A stretch of 64,000 nt of DNA, taken from Hippophae tibetana. Lineage: Eukaryota; Streptophyta; Magnoliopsida; Rosales; Elaeagnaceae. The stretch is taken from positions 38,373,169-38,437,168 of the forward strand of contig CM072805.1 in the NCBI GenBank assembly GCA_037013495.1, read 5' to 3'. The translations under genes were made by a program, and so were the position numbers. Under the pieces are notes generated by a model that had not been told where the DNA came from, did not search any database, and saw only the letters and a list, made by a program, of their open reading frames with translations. Shown here piece after piece: positions 11,811-24,500 of the stretch (its first letter is position 1; each line of letters begins with the position of its first letter).

Positions 11811-14800
11811 ATGGTAGGCCCTGAACTCTAATTCAAGCTTTTGCATGCAAATGCACTGCTCAGAAGTTTTGCTATTTTTGAAATTTCTGAATTAAAGAGG
11901 TTTGATTTTGATCAATCCTGGCTGTTATGTTGTGTTTTTTTTTAATCTTATTGGCTAGCACGCTCAAACTGACACACACCCCAAAAGGTAGTTCAGTTTG
12001 TGAATTTTAGCTGTTCACGATCAACTCATTTTTATGCCCTTCTTCAATTTTAGTCAAATTCAAACTGGGGAGGTTGTAGCAGCTGGTTTTTGTGCATGTA
12101 TGGATGCCGCAAGTATCATTGTCCAAAACTAAATATATTAATTAAAATTAACAATTAAGACATTGTTGAAAAGCTTAGAATGCCTGATAGGCTAACATTG
12201 AAGCTGTCGTCTGTGGTTTTTCTTAGTTAGCTAAAATAGGCCAATGAGGTTAGTAGTACCTTGATTGAAGTATTCTAATTACGTGGAGTCAGTCTCAATG
12301 AAGAATGAAAGTGTTTTAGAGATGTATTATTATGAAAAATGACGTGGAGAACATAGATGGTGATGATAAGACTCATTTTTCCCACTTCAGGTTCCAATTC
12401 GAACTGCACCCATTTAAAGTACTACAGTTTGTAGTATCATAGACCACATAACAAATCAAACTACACAATACTTATCTAATTATACTAAGTCGAGGTTGTT
12501 TTCATTGGATGGTTAAGAAAGTGGTTGAGAAATCTTTGCACTTTAAGAAACCTGGTTTAAAGATTGTCTTTAAGATGAATTATTTGAATGACATCTTTTG
12601 TCAAGATCATCTTCGTCTTGTTGTTCACACTTAACTGTATTGGCCACCATTATTGCACCATTTTTTGGTAAGTAATTCGGGCATCATGTCACTCAATATG
12701 TTGATGTTGTTATGTTCCATTACTCATGACATTAGTTAACTTAGAGGGATTTTTGGACATTTACAGAAACCTTAATACAATATAAGAAAGGAAGCTTGCT
12801 ATGTCAGCACTAACTTGCAATAGTTTTATCCTACAAAGTAAATTTGTGAAATCCTTAGATATTTGTCAAGAAGTGACTCATGCCCAGTCAATTTATGTAA
12901 TTTCTTCCTAGCAGACCGAGGTTGGAGTTTGGGAGGCCACTTAATATAAGCTGCTGATACCTGAAGCTGCATATTTATTTTCTTAAAAGAACTATGAAAT
13001 AATCTGCGGTTCATCCTTAATTTGTTTTTCTATCATTTAAGTTATCTTAAGTGTATCTATTAAAGCAGTTTTGACAGCACCATAAACTATCCATTGTGGT
13101 TTTTCTAATTTCATTAAATATACAACGTAGGGAGAGAGGTAGGGGATTGGTTTTACATATGTTGTCTTTCCTTTTTCACTTTGTTTTCTGAATGTACTGA
13201 TTTTGATGAACATGTATGTGCTTGCTTCTCATTTCATTATGAACTATTTCTGATTATTCAAGCTTTCAGTTCCAGTGATCAATAGCAGTCTGTCTGTCTT
13301 AATGTTGTAGTCTTTTGAACCCAAAAGGTTTTGGATGCCTCTAGATGCTGGCTGTCTTACTGATGCTGAGATGGGTTATGATAGTTCTTCAAGAATTGAG
13401 CCAAAACGAAGTCAGTGGTTTATGGATTCCAGTGAACCCGAGCTGTTCAATAATAAGAAACAAGCTACGGAGGCTGATGATGGCAGGCCAGTTCCAGGAA
13501 TTTCAAATATGAATATGTCTTCATGGAATAACACTTCTAGCTTCCAGTCAGTTTCAACACACTTCAAAGACCGCCTCTTTGGATATGAGCCTGTAAGGAG
13601 TGTTAATCTGGTTGATAGAAACATTCCTGCTGTTGTCAGTGGGATTATGCATCCACAGAGTAAGGAATTTGAGAGTCAATATCGAGGCAACCAGTCGGTG
13701 GGCTTGTCAATGTCTCATAAAAATGAGGATCCCTCATCATGTCTCAATTTTGGTGGAAATAGAAAAGTTAAGGTCAATGAAGTCAGTGATTCTGACAGGG
13801 TGCTGTCTGGACCCATATCCATAGGAAACTCTTATAACAAGGGAGAAAATGGTGCAATATTAGTGGGTGCTTCCTATAACAAGGGTGATGGCAAGGCCAT
13901 ATCATTAGGACCAACTTATAACAACAGTGGTGGAGGAAATACATCAATCAGTCCCAGTTTTACTAAGGCAGAGGACAATTTTATATCCATGGGTCAGAGT
14001 TATAGGAAAGGAGACTGTAATATACTGTCCATGGGTCATCCATACAACAAAGGGGATGGAAGTTTTATGTCAATGAGTCAATCATATGAAAAGGCAGATG
14101 GAAATTCCATATCATTAGGTACCTCGTATAATAAACAACATGAAGAGTTTATTTCCATCGGCACAACCTATGGCAAAGCAAATGATGATTTCATTTCAAT
14201 GGCTCCCTCGTTTGTCAAGGGGAACAATAACTTTACATCAATGGGTCCAGCCCATGTCAAGACTAATTCAAATGTTGTAGCAATTGGTCATGACTACGAT
14301 AAAGGAGAATCAGGCAATTTATCTATTGGACAGAGCTACAGCAAGGCTGATGCTAACACCATATCTTTTGGAGGTTTTCATGAAGAAACTGAACCAAATC
14401 CCTCCGATGGAATCATTAGTGGCTATAGCTTACTAATGAATACTCAGACTCTGCCACAATCATTGGAGACAACTGGCCAGAAAGATCCAACCGAAACCAA
14501 CATGGTTTCGAATATAAGTACTGTTGCAAATGCTAATTCAAAAATTGATATCATCCAGAAGAATAAGGAACCAAAGACTGCTAAGAAGGCTCCCCCTAAC
14601 AACTTTCCTTCAAATGTCAAAAGTTTGTTATCAACTGGTATATTTGATGGGGTTCCTGTGAAGTATGTTTCCTGGTCAAGAGATGTAAGTTTATTTATCT
14701 CTTGTTCATTCTTGCTAGTCATTTGGCTCTTTGATGGCATGCTTATTACTGAGAATATTATTTGTTTTCCATGTCATATGTTTTATCTTTTGCAGAAAAA

Positions 14801-15673
14801 TCTCAAAGGAATTATTAAGGGGACTGGTTATCTCTGTTCCTGTAAGGATTGTAATAATTCCAAGGTAAGATTTTTCTTTTTAATTTTTTTTTTCTCTGGT
14901 GATGGGAAGGGATTTTGTATAGGTAGGGAAAATTAGAAAGTTGGTTAATTAGCGGTAGCAAGAAATGGATATTCATTTAATTTAAAGTATGCCTTCAACA
15001 TACAATAATACTTAATAGGACTGTTTTATAACAATATTTCTAAGCTTAATTCAAAAACCCTTATTTGGAAATCAAATACATAATCATAGTTGATAAATAT
15101 TAAATTATGCTTGACATATAAATGGTAGTAATATTTAAAATTTCATAAATATCTTAATATATGTTATTATTCTCCTATTCTCATTGCTAAGATCCATGAC
15201 GGAGCTGATGGATTAATTTGCATCACACAGGCTCTTAATGCTTATGAGTTTGAACGTCATGCTGGTTGCAAGACCAAACACCCTAACAATCACATTTACT
15301 TTGAGAATGGAAAGACCATCTATGCAGTTGTTCAAGAGCTCAAGAACACTCCTCAAGTGTTGTTGTTCGATGCAATTCAAAATGTGACCGGATCACCTAT
15401 TAATCAGAAAAATTTTCGTACATGGAAAGGTAATGCAGAATTTTGGATGATTTGAAATCCAGTGAGGAAAAATTAAGACTACTTAACTGGAGTAACTTGT
15501 TAAGCATAAAAGAGAATATTAGCAGCTTGTGGAATTGTTTTAATTAGTATCCTTATATAGATCTCTCATATACACCAATTAACTTTTCATCTTTATTTTC
15601 AGAATCATATCAAGCTGCAACTCGTGAACTACAGCGTATCTATGGTAAGGATGAAATTGCCATGCCATCTTAA
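11811..15673 (+). CDS. TDBD (TIFY-binding-like) domain protein, 5 coding exons
   Basis: The exons that fit are 11811-11813 (the ATG alone, followed by GTAGGC), 13311-14684, 14796-14864, 15231-15429 and 15603-15673. Together they give 571 residues in one open frame. The joined N-terminus (MSFEPKRFW) resembles plant members of this family. Residues about 165-360 hold roughly a dozen imperfect units of 15-17 residues built around S-I/M-G-x-S-Y-x-K-G/A-D/E. Residues about 437-510 match the plant TDBD fold (PF16135): a GIFDG-type motif, then a CSCKDC knuckle and an FERHAGCKTKHP stretch across exons 2-4. In larger relatives this domain occurs with PHD fingers and acetyltransferase domains (IDM1-type); this short form has only the repeats and the TDBD. 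It is probably nuclear and of unknown biochemical role. An in-frame ATG at 13335 is the fallback start if the small exon is wrong. Confidence 0.82.
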
Positions 15674-15679
15674 GATGGC

Positions 15680-16825
15680 AAATCTGCCTCTGTGAAGTTG
15701 GGATATATATGCTGTGAATAGCATTATACAGCTTATATTATATGATAGTCATAGACTGAAGCTGAAACTTCAATTATTCGAGCTTTTGGATGTTAAATTT
15801 TTTGGTTATTTACTTGAGAAAAAAGTTTATGAGGGATTATTTCGAATACTTTATCATGTGCCTTGAAGTAGTTGAATTATGCGTGCTTGTCTTTTGGAAG
15901 GTTCGTAGCTTCTTCTAGCTTTTGGATTATTTTTTGTAGGCGTTAATGGAGTCACTCAACCAAGTTTATATACACATGGCCATGCTTTTAATTTCAAACC
16001 ACCGATAATAAAATTTCCTCATAGCTAGGTTTCTCTTTCAAATTCATAAATTACCCAATTCTGCATAACATTAAAATCAACAAGCCTTCCTTCAAAAAGT
16101 ATCAAAAGCCCTTTACTATTTTATAACTAAGAGAATAAGAAGTAAACACGTTTATAGTGAAGGACCCAATGGGAAATTATTTAACCTCATAAACATGTCT
16201 TTGTTAATTAGTTATCATCATCATCTCTCTATCGCTAGAGTATTCTATGTCTAGATTGTTCTAGTTATATTCACCTAGAAGGATGGCTCTTAGTAATATG
16301 CTGATGTTATACTTTGTGGAATAATCTAGAAGATTAAAAGTCGGCCACACAACCGACTAACATGGGAACTCATGGGCATTGTAGTTATTTAAGTTGAGAG
16401 TACGAGTGAAATAGTGTGTGAGGTGGTGTGAAGTGTGATGATTGTTTGTTTTATTTCATAATAGTGTAATATTAATTTACGTAAGCATTTGATTTCTACA
16501 TGTGTGATTTTTAACTCTAACAGTTTACGAACTACATATTTGCTCGAGTGTTTTCCACATATTATTGGCTGGGCGGTTCAGTTTTCAGCATTAATGTCTC
16601 ATAATCCTCATTAAATTTTGTTAGGTCACGTTTAATAAGATTTATTGTTTGAAAAAAAGAACAAAAATGAAAAAAAAGGAAAAGGTTAAAAAAAGACAGG
16701 CAAAGGTTGAACACATTTTGTTATAATTTATAACCATGTCAAAATTTTACTACATAATTAGTTATAAAAACAACACAAAAAAAACTTAATTTGTTATGTG
16801 TAATAAAAATACATTTATTTCGAGC
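15680..16825. other. Convergent intergenic region
   Basis: This lies between the ends of the plus-strand TDBD gene and the minus-strand WAT1 gene. The first few hundred bases are probably the 3' UTR of the TDBD gene. The patch at about 16240-16500 is less AT-rich, but I found no frame, terminal repeats or matching target duplication. Confidence 0.5.
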
Positions 16826-16830
16826 AGCTA

Positions 16831-18523
16831 TTACACAATATTTGGAGCTTCACCTCTTGAATTGTCTATAGCTACGAACTCTACAATTGATGAAGTCTCA
16901 AGCCTCTGAGTATTAGGACTCATAACTTGCTCATGTGTAGGTTCGAATCTGCAGTCTTCTGCTGGAATCTGATCTTTGCTCTTACCCCACAATACCATAT
17001 AAAGACCAATTGCTATGATGATTGCTCCAATAACCCTACAATACAATTCAATTGCCCTTTAGAAAAAAATCCTTCTTTTTAATTATTAAATAAAAATAAA
17101 AACAAAGTTAAATAAGTAGAAATTCATTATACTCAAAGATTTAATTGTTAATTAATACCTTCCCAAGTATAGTATCTCTGATAAAGCTATAGAACCCATA
17201 ATTGCAACAATTACCATACTTAAAGGATTAAAAGCAGTCACAAAAACAGGATCTCTTTCCTTCATTACCATTCCTTGAATGCAATAAGTTACTCCTGAAC
17301 ATATTATTCCCTGCATTAAAATTCACTTATTTTAAATGAAACTGTAAAAAAAAAACCCAAAAATTAAAATTTGAATTTAGAAATATCTAACACTATAAAC
17401 AGCTGCTAAGAGCTTAGCATCCAAGTGTATAGACCAAGCTGCAGAGTTTCCTCTTTCTATTGCTAGAGCTACTACAGTGCCTTCTAGTGCACCCGTCAAA
17501 CAAATCAAAGCTGTAAGTGAAAGCTCACAAGGGTATGCTTTCAATGTAATCGCCTACCCAAAAAAACAATCCCAGTTGTTAATTCACTTAAATGATTATA
17601 ATTTTTTTTTTGGATTGAGAATATACAGACAACTTACTTGAAGGATTATAAAACCAGACCAGCAAAAACACCCTGCAGTGATCATTATAGAACCCTTTAC
17701 AGGATCTTGCTTATTGATTAAGGTCTGTGTAGATTTGTGATGACTATTTCTTTGTGTCCAAGGCAAATTCAAAACAGGTCCATATACCAAAGTCATAAAC
17801 ATAGCTCCACCAACAGTCACTATAGTACCCAATACTTTTGCCAGACTATGCAATCTTCTAATATTAACCTTCTCAAGCCTACAATATATACCAATCAAAA
17901 TTCAAAACCCAAATGATTATTACACTTTATATTACTCTCTTTGAGTCTAGACTTTCAATTACCTGAAAATCCAGGCCATTATAAAAGCAAAAGCAGGAAG
18001 AACATTGGACATAGCTGCTGCAAAAGTTGCTGTTGTAAACTTCATACCAGTATAGTACAGATTCTGATCAATTACTGGCCTGAAATATATATATATATAT
18101 AGTTTAATTGTTATTAACCCATTTAATAAAAACTAAAGTATTTCAAATGTTAGGATTCTTACTCCAATAAGCCTAGTAACATAATTTTGGCAAAGAGAGA
18201 GTAAGTCATCTTAGGCCTTATTTTCCTATAAAAGCATTAACAAAGCATAGTGAGTATTGGCTTGATATTCATATGTAGCTCTCAAGTTAAGACATGTAAA
18301 TGTAGAAACTGAACTTAAACACATGGAAAGAAAAAGACCTATCAAATATAATGGCAAAAGGAGCAATAACAATAGTTGCAACAACGTGTCGGTATACTGC
18401 AAATACATGTTGGCTCATCCCTGAATTTAAAGCAAATTTGGAGATTGTATACATTCCTGCATAGCCAAACTGAATTAAAATTACAGCTAAATAGGGCTTT
18501 GCACTATTCAACATCTGAAGCAA
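16831..18523 (-). CDS. WAT1-related protein (EamA transporter, nodulin MtN21 family)
   Basis: Seven exons splice cleanly on the minus strand: 18339-18523, 18163-18225, 17963-18079, 17638-17878, 17392-17553, 17159-17310 and 16831-17035. They encode 374 residues. Family landmarks include QFGYAGMYTISKFAL near the N-terminus, APFAIIFDR-KIRPKMT, the LEPVIDQNLYYTGMK block, AMSNVLPAFAFIMAWIFR and, in the second half, TAFNPLSMVIVAIMGS and YMVLWGKSKD. These are two EamA repeats, normally ten membrane helices, in the drug/metabolite transporter superfamily. Length and exon pattern agree with the usual 360-400 residues and 6-7 exons. The closest Arabidopsis group by recall is that of At2g39510. Relatives act at the vacuolar or plasma membrane on auxin or amino acids; the substrate here is not inferable. 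No stop or frameshift is seen, so the gene looks intact. Confidence 0.93.
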
Positions 18524-18590
18524 GTTTGCACTATAGCTCCTTTTGCCTATCTCTCTGTAAACCCAATGAACAAAACCAACACTTGATGAA

Positions 18591-18601
18591 GTATTTATAT
18601 A
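18591..18601 (-). promoter_or_regulatory. TATA box of the WAT1-related gene
   Basis: Minus-strand TATATAAATAC, about 70 bases upstream of the start codon at 18523. This is well placed for a transcription start near 18560. Confidence 0.5.
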
Positions 18602-18609
18602 GAGTTCGC

Positions 18610-20485
18610 CAAAAAGGGACTTTTTAATTTGTGCGTGTGAATGGATAGAAGGTAACTTTATGTGTAATTACATAATAATCATGAGTCTTCTAATATCAAA
18701 ATGATAACTCATTGGGTATATACATATGCATAATCTTAAAAAAGAAGAAGAAGAAGTTATTGGTATCTTTTAGTTTTTAAAAAGATACACTTTATTCATT
18801 AATGATAAAATGTAAGACCTTACTTATTTTTAAAGTGCACATAAGTTTACTTTAAATTAATTATTCTAAATTGACTACAATTAGACATATAAAGATTATG
18901 TGTTATTAAAAATAAGAGATAAATTTATCATTAATGAAAATAATTAAAAAAGATTGATTTTTGGAGTACAAGTAAATATTTTAATATTGACAAATTCACT
19001 TCTTATTTATGATGTAATATGATTTTTATATGCTTAATAGTTAAAGTTGAATTAATTAACATAAAATAAACTTATGTATCTTTAAAATAAATAAATGATT
19101 TACAATGCATCTTTTTAAAAAATTAAAGATTAAAAAGTGTATCTTTTCAAAAACTAACGGGCTCAATGTGCATTAAACTTAATCATTAAAATTCTATTAT
19201 AATATTATTTTTTATAAATTTGATATTTTTATTATGTCAAATACTTTAAGCTTAAGAAAATAGGAGTTCATTATTTGAAGTTAATAAATAATCGTAAAAA
19301 AAATCTCATTTGATTATAAAAATAAAACGTATTAAATATTATAGGAGTCATTTTATTTGTGTTATTAAGATATTTTAGTTAATTTTTTTCTATAATAGAC
19401 ACTTAAGTCATTCTCTTAATAAAAATAGATATTTTATTCACTTTTTAAATAAAATATTATTTTAATAATTTTGTTTTGAAATAATAATAGAATGAATTTA
19501 ATAAGGTAAATTTGTTAATTTATTTAATAGTTTAAAATTAAATTTGAACAATACAATATATATAATTTTTGTCAACTATTTTTGTAAATTTTATATTTTA
19601 AGAAATTTTATGTATTTTTAGATATTTTTATATCATATTTTCTATAAATATCATATTTGAATCGAAAATATAAATTTTATAATATAAAAAATAAGGACTA
19701 CATAGGTTAGAAAATTACAATATCCATGGTGTTAGAACCACATGGATGAGCTATTTTTTGTTAACTATCTTTGTATTTTATATTACAAATTTGTAGTTTC
19801 AATCCAAATACGATACCTACAAAAAAAAAATATAAAACATAAACGTGTTCAAAAAAATTCCATAAAATATAACATTCACAAAAATAGTTGACCATAAAAA
19901 ATAATAAATATTATACCGTAAAAATTTAGCTTTAAATTTTAAAATAAAATGATAATTTTATGCTCGTTAACTTTACTTTATTATTATATGATAATTTTTT
20001 ATTAATAAAATAATTTTTTTAAAAAAATCTAAAATATACCATTTTTACATAAATAATAACTTAAATATCTTTTATTATTCTTTAATAAATTTTACAAAAT
20101 ATAAAAAGAAAAATGACACATTTTACTATACAAATGAATAAATATAAAACTCCGGATATAAGTGACAAAAGAAGAAGAATAGTTTCTATTCATGTTCCTC
20201 AAGATATACACACTACACAGAAATGATTTTTAAAGTTGAATATCCAATCAAGAGCACTTGAATATCGGAGACGATGTTGATATATTAACTCTTACTAATA
20301 TATTACCCCAGTTTCGCTACAGTTATTACTATTATTTTTTTAAAATAAAATTCAGCAACCATCGACTCTAGTGATTTATTCTTATCAAAATGACTGAAAA
20401 TTTATTACGTTTTTTTTAAAATATCAAATTGTATTTTTTATGATTCTAATTTGTCCCGAAAAATGAAATCTTTTCCACATATCGC
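18610..20485. other. AT-rich intergenic region left of the CACTA element
   Basis: There is no gene. A GAA microsatellite lies near 18742-18755. A fold-back repeat at 19561-19914 is listed separately. The remainder is A/T-rich DNA without recognisable frames. Confidence 0.5.
19561..19914. repeat. Fold-back, MITE-like inverted repeat
   Basis: The left arm (about 19561-19672) contains GTCAACTATTTTTGT, then an ATATCATATTTGAATCG-like run. The right arm (about 19790-19914) is its diverged reverse complement (ACAAAAATAGTTGACC, and CAATCCAAATACGATA further in). The arms exceed 100 bp and surround a loop of about 115 bp with no coding frame. This looks like a long-terminal-inverted-repeat MITE; exact ends and target duplication are unclear by eye. 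Confidence 0.5.
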
Positions 20486-20519
20486 AAGCACTACTACATA
20501 AATAGACATTAAAGTCAGT

Positions 20520-20610
20520 TTAGAGAACCGACTTTAAATTTAAAGACTTAAAATGTAAAATCGATTCACGGTATGAACCGACTTTACACGCGTGAACCGA
20601 CTTTAAAGGT
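20520..20610. repeat. CACTA subterminal repeats, left end
   Basis: AACCGACTTTAAA or close variants recur three times within 90 bases of the left terminus, at about 20527, 20576 and 20595. In En/Spm-type elements such repeats bind the TNPA-type protein. Their function here is inferred from position only. Confidence 0.6.
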
Positions 20611-21059
20611 AACATTTTCAGATTTGTTTTTATTTTTATTTTTCGTATTATTCAATATATATATATATATATATATATAACATAAAAAAACTAAAATATA
20701 AATAAAAATACAAATAGTTAAAAATTTAAATATATTTAATTACTTGATAATTAAATTTATTATAAAAACAAATAATGCATAAATAATACATATAGTTAAC
20801 TTAAATTACAAATAAAATAATGTCGTTAAAGTATAATTATTATGCGATCGAGTAAGCTTGGTTGGCTTAGAATCTTGATTGGCCTTCACAAGCATTATGA
20901 CAAAAAAAACAGCTGATTCATATAACAAATATTTCCCTACATACATGAGCACGTAAGACATCCATCAAAAAAACAGTTTAAACTTCAGACATACAAATAA
21001 AGAAATTAAATCATTATAAATATTACCATAAAAAAGAGATTATCACGTACAACGATATT

Positions 21060-21395
21060 TGACTAACTCATAATAACACTTTATTAATCATTTGTCTATA
21101 TATATGAAGTTATCTGGAATCTCTACTAGTATTTTATAATACTATATATAATGAACTCTAAATATGAAATCAATTATAACTTCGATTTCTTACTTGACTT
21201 GTGTGAGTTTTGGTGCCCTTAAACATATAGAACACGTTCATGGGCACTAAAACTCATACAAACCAAGAAACAAATCGAAGTTACGTACACCTGATTCGTA
21301 CATTTAGAGCTCATTATATCATTAAAAATACTAGCAGAGATTTCCGATAAATTCATATTTATAAACAAATAATTAATAAAGTGCTAATATGAGTT
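21060..21395. repeat. Long inverted repeat (hairpin) inside the CACTA element
   Basis: Arms at about 21060-21205 and 21240-21395 are reverse complements with scattered mismatches. The inner part pairs TTGTGTGAGTTTTGGTGCCC with GGGCACTAAAACTCATACAA around a loop of about 23 bases; outer parts pair ATCTCTACTAGTATTTT with AAAATACTAGCAGAGAT-like sequence. Partly similar direct copies flank it (about 20908-21016 and 21453-21548, ending GAAATTAAATCATTA). It may be a nested MITE or an internal rearrangement of the element's 3' end. Confidence 0.65.
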
Positions 21396-21574
21396 CGTAA
21401 GGAAAGTAGGAAAGAGAGATGAGATGTAGTTTGGGCAAAAAATAGGTCCATAAAACAATGCATTCCCCTAAATACATGAACATATGATTAATCATCATAA
21501 AACAAGTGATTTCAGACACAGGAATAGATAGAGAAATTAAATCATTAAAAAATTTACTGTTATGTTGTCATATG

Positions 21575-24500
21575 CTATTCAAGATCATCAGAATCTTCTC
21601 CTGATTCTTTTTGTGATGATATAATTTGAACCATGTGGTCTGTCCATTCCTCTCGTAAATCATCAAAAATTTGCTGGTCGTAACCCGTCTTGTTCCAACC
21701 AAAGAACTACATGTATTCAAAATCAAAATAAGAATATAATTTCATTTATTTATAAAAACAAACTCAAATATGTTAAAAACTTGTATATATATGGGTAAAA
21801 TATATTACCACATCATCAATTGGAATTTTGATATTTGTGATGATTTCGCTCATAAACTTCATGACATAATAACCACACATGACTCCATTATTTTGTTGTG
21901 AAACCTACAAAAAAAGTGCATGTATACATGAATTTTCATATTTGAACATCCTTATTATTCAATTGTAAAATTAATAAAATTATTAATATTGAATTGTACA
22001 TACCATAACTTTTGTCCATATAAGCTTATGAGATTTTTTAAGGGCAATACCCCTAAACTTGTTCCACAACTTCCATGCCCTATCAAGGTATAAAACGATT
22101 AGTTTTTATTAAATATTATAAAAAATAATAGAAGAAACTAATATGTAACTATATATAACTCTTACATTTCAATAACTGCTTTTGTATCTTTACTCAGTTC
22201 CATGAAAGCTGAGTCACAATACCAAGCATGATTATTGAACATATCAATGATTACCAACATCTAATGATCTTGGCCTTGTTCAAACCTTAATGGCCAAGGG
22301 ATTATCAACTTTTGATTTCTGTTAAGCGTTAATGCTCTATCACATAATTGTTTAGCTCTGATGCTAACATCCTTCTCTTGATATTGATTGACATATGAAG
22401 AATCATAGAACATTGCTAAATGTGATGAGTTATTATGTTGAAGTCGATAATAACAAACCCTATATAAAAGATATATATATATATAATTAGATAATATAAA
22501 TATAATTGTATATGTTCTGCATAAATAAAAGAAAACTAACTAGATTGAGGACTCATCTTGTCCACACTTGAATTATACTTAAATCGATCATTTGATATTT
22601 AAATATTTGCAATAAGCACTCGATCGATATATAAGTTTGGCCAAAGTCTACACCAGAAATTTCAATAGGAAGTGACACAATCCATCCATCATTTATGCTA
22701 GATGCCCTCCCAACAATACTCATCAAAGTGCCAAAATTTCTATTGAACTTTAACGCATAAGTATGCCTATACTTTTTCCAAGGCTTCTTCTTGAATGACT
22801 TGGTGCACGATGAGTAGCCACTAGTCATAGATTTAGCACGAGATACTTGCTTCGTATCTCTTAAATGTGCCGCATTTAAGAGTTATGGTATAATAGACTA
22901 ACAAAAAAGTATCATATATGTATTTTTAGTAACAATATAAGATATAATTAAATAATAGTAGTAAACAAGTGTTATTTTTTAAGTTAAAAAATAGTACCAT
23001 GTCAAAATTTAGAACAACTTGAATCGACGGCCAAGCCACATACTGCCCAACCGCCTCTTGGACTATGGTAGCATCAGAAGGCACAGGTAGTGGACAATCA
23101 TGAAACAATGATTGATCAATTACTATTCGCCAATGATTAGGCAAATATTGATTATTAATCATCCGATCATTGCCCAATTATTGTACCGTTCCAATAGCAA
23201 CATAGTCCGTTGACGAAGGATGTTTCAACAAACATTTCATATTCTGTAAAAAATTTAAGTGTTATATATATAAAAAATAAAACATATAATAAGAATTTAA
23301 AAATAATAGATTATATACACCAGAAATTAAAATCTTACCACATATGATTAATCAAATAGAGGAGGACTCTCATGTGGGGTAGCTATTAGATGTACATTCT
23401 CACCAAAATGTTCATCTTGGTTTGATTTATGGTAAGAATGTGCAGATTGCATTGGAGAAAATGAATCACTACTTGATTGCATATGCATTCCTGACATATA
23501 GTGAGGACCAATAGGATGGCTATATCCCATACTGGATGTAGTTTGAGCGCAATGAGATTGTGTGAGTGGCATGCCTGGCATGGATGGTGGCATGCTTGGC
23601 ATGGATTGTGGCATGCCTGGCATGGAAGGTGGTATGCCTGGGATGGAAGGTGGTATGCCTGGCATGGATGGTTGCATGCTTGGCCAATATGGAATGCCCT
23701 GGTTGTAGCATGATGCCATGGCTGACAGTTGTTGTGATTGATATTCTTTTAGAGTGGAAATCTCACTCATCACTGAGGCCTTAAAGGAGTTAAATTCTTC
23801 TTCAATTTTAGTGTATTTCTCCTTACTTACCGTCTGACACAGAACCATCATATTGGCTACCTCCCCTAACACGACCAGGATGCTTGCGTCCGAATGGATG
23901 ATATAAAGCATCTCTCCCAGGCTCTTCGATTATTTCACCCCTGTATATTTTTTCTTGAACAACTCTCTACAAATAATAAAGCACACAAACATATCATTCA
24001 TTATTACATCAATTATTAAATATCAGTCAGACTTTTTATCAACCGAAATTACTAACCAACTTATTTAATTGTTCTTCTCCTCGTTCACTCATCGGTCTTG
24101 CATTCTTAGTTTTGGGAGTCTTTGTTTCTATGTACAATTCAATTCGGGTAACAGATCTACCCAATTCAGCTTCCTACATAAATTAGGAAAATTTTATTAA
24201 CAATGACATGAAATTAAATTGAGAAAAATTAATATAAAAATATTTATAATATTAAGACAAATTAATAATACCATTCTATATCTAACTTCAGGATTTGAAT
24301 ACCTCCAAGTACGGTTAGGAAGAATGTTATGCATTTAGACATTCTGATGATCTTCTCTAATAATTTGAAATTCATCTGAACGTCTATAATCCACAAAATC
24401 TTTCCAAACTTGAGGTGTAATCCAAGGGTGTCCTTCAGGGATTTTGTAGATCACATTCTCATCAAGTGTTTCCAAATATGGAAACACATAATTTTTTTCC

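Noticed and set aside
13335..13337. Internal Met as the start of the TDBD protein
   Set aside because: The frame remains open upstream to an acceptor at 13310, and joining to the ATG at 11811 gives a family-like N-terminus.
16257..16522. Possible solo LTR
   Set aside because: TG and CA ends could be picked, but no matching target duplication or second copy was visible.
16931..16960. GGTTCGAATC motif resembling a tRNA T-loop
   Set aside because: It lies inside the last coding exon of the WAT1-related gene and no cloverleaf can be built around it.
23501..23784. Plus-strand frames rich in Trp-His-Ala-Trp
   Set aside because: They are antisense shadows of the Met-Pro-Gly repeat in the CACTA second gene.
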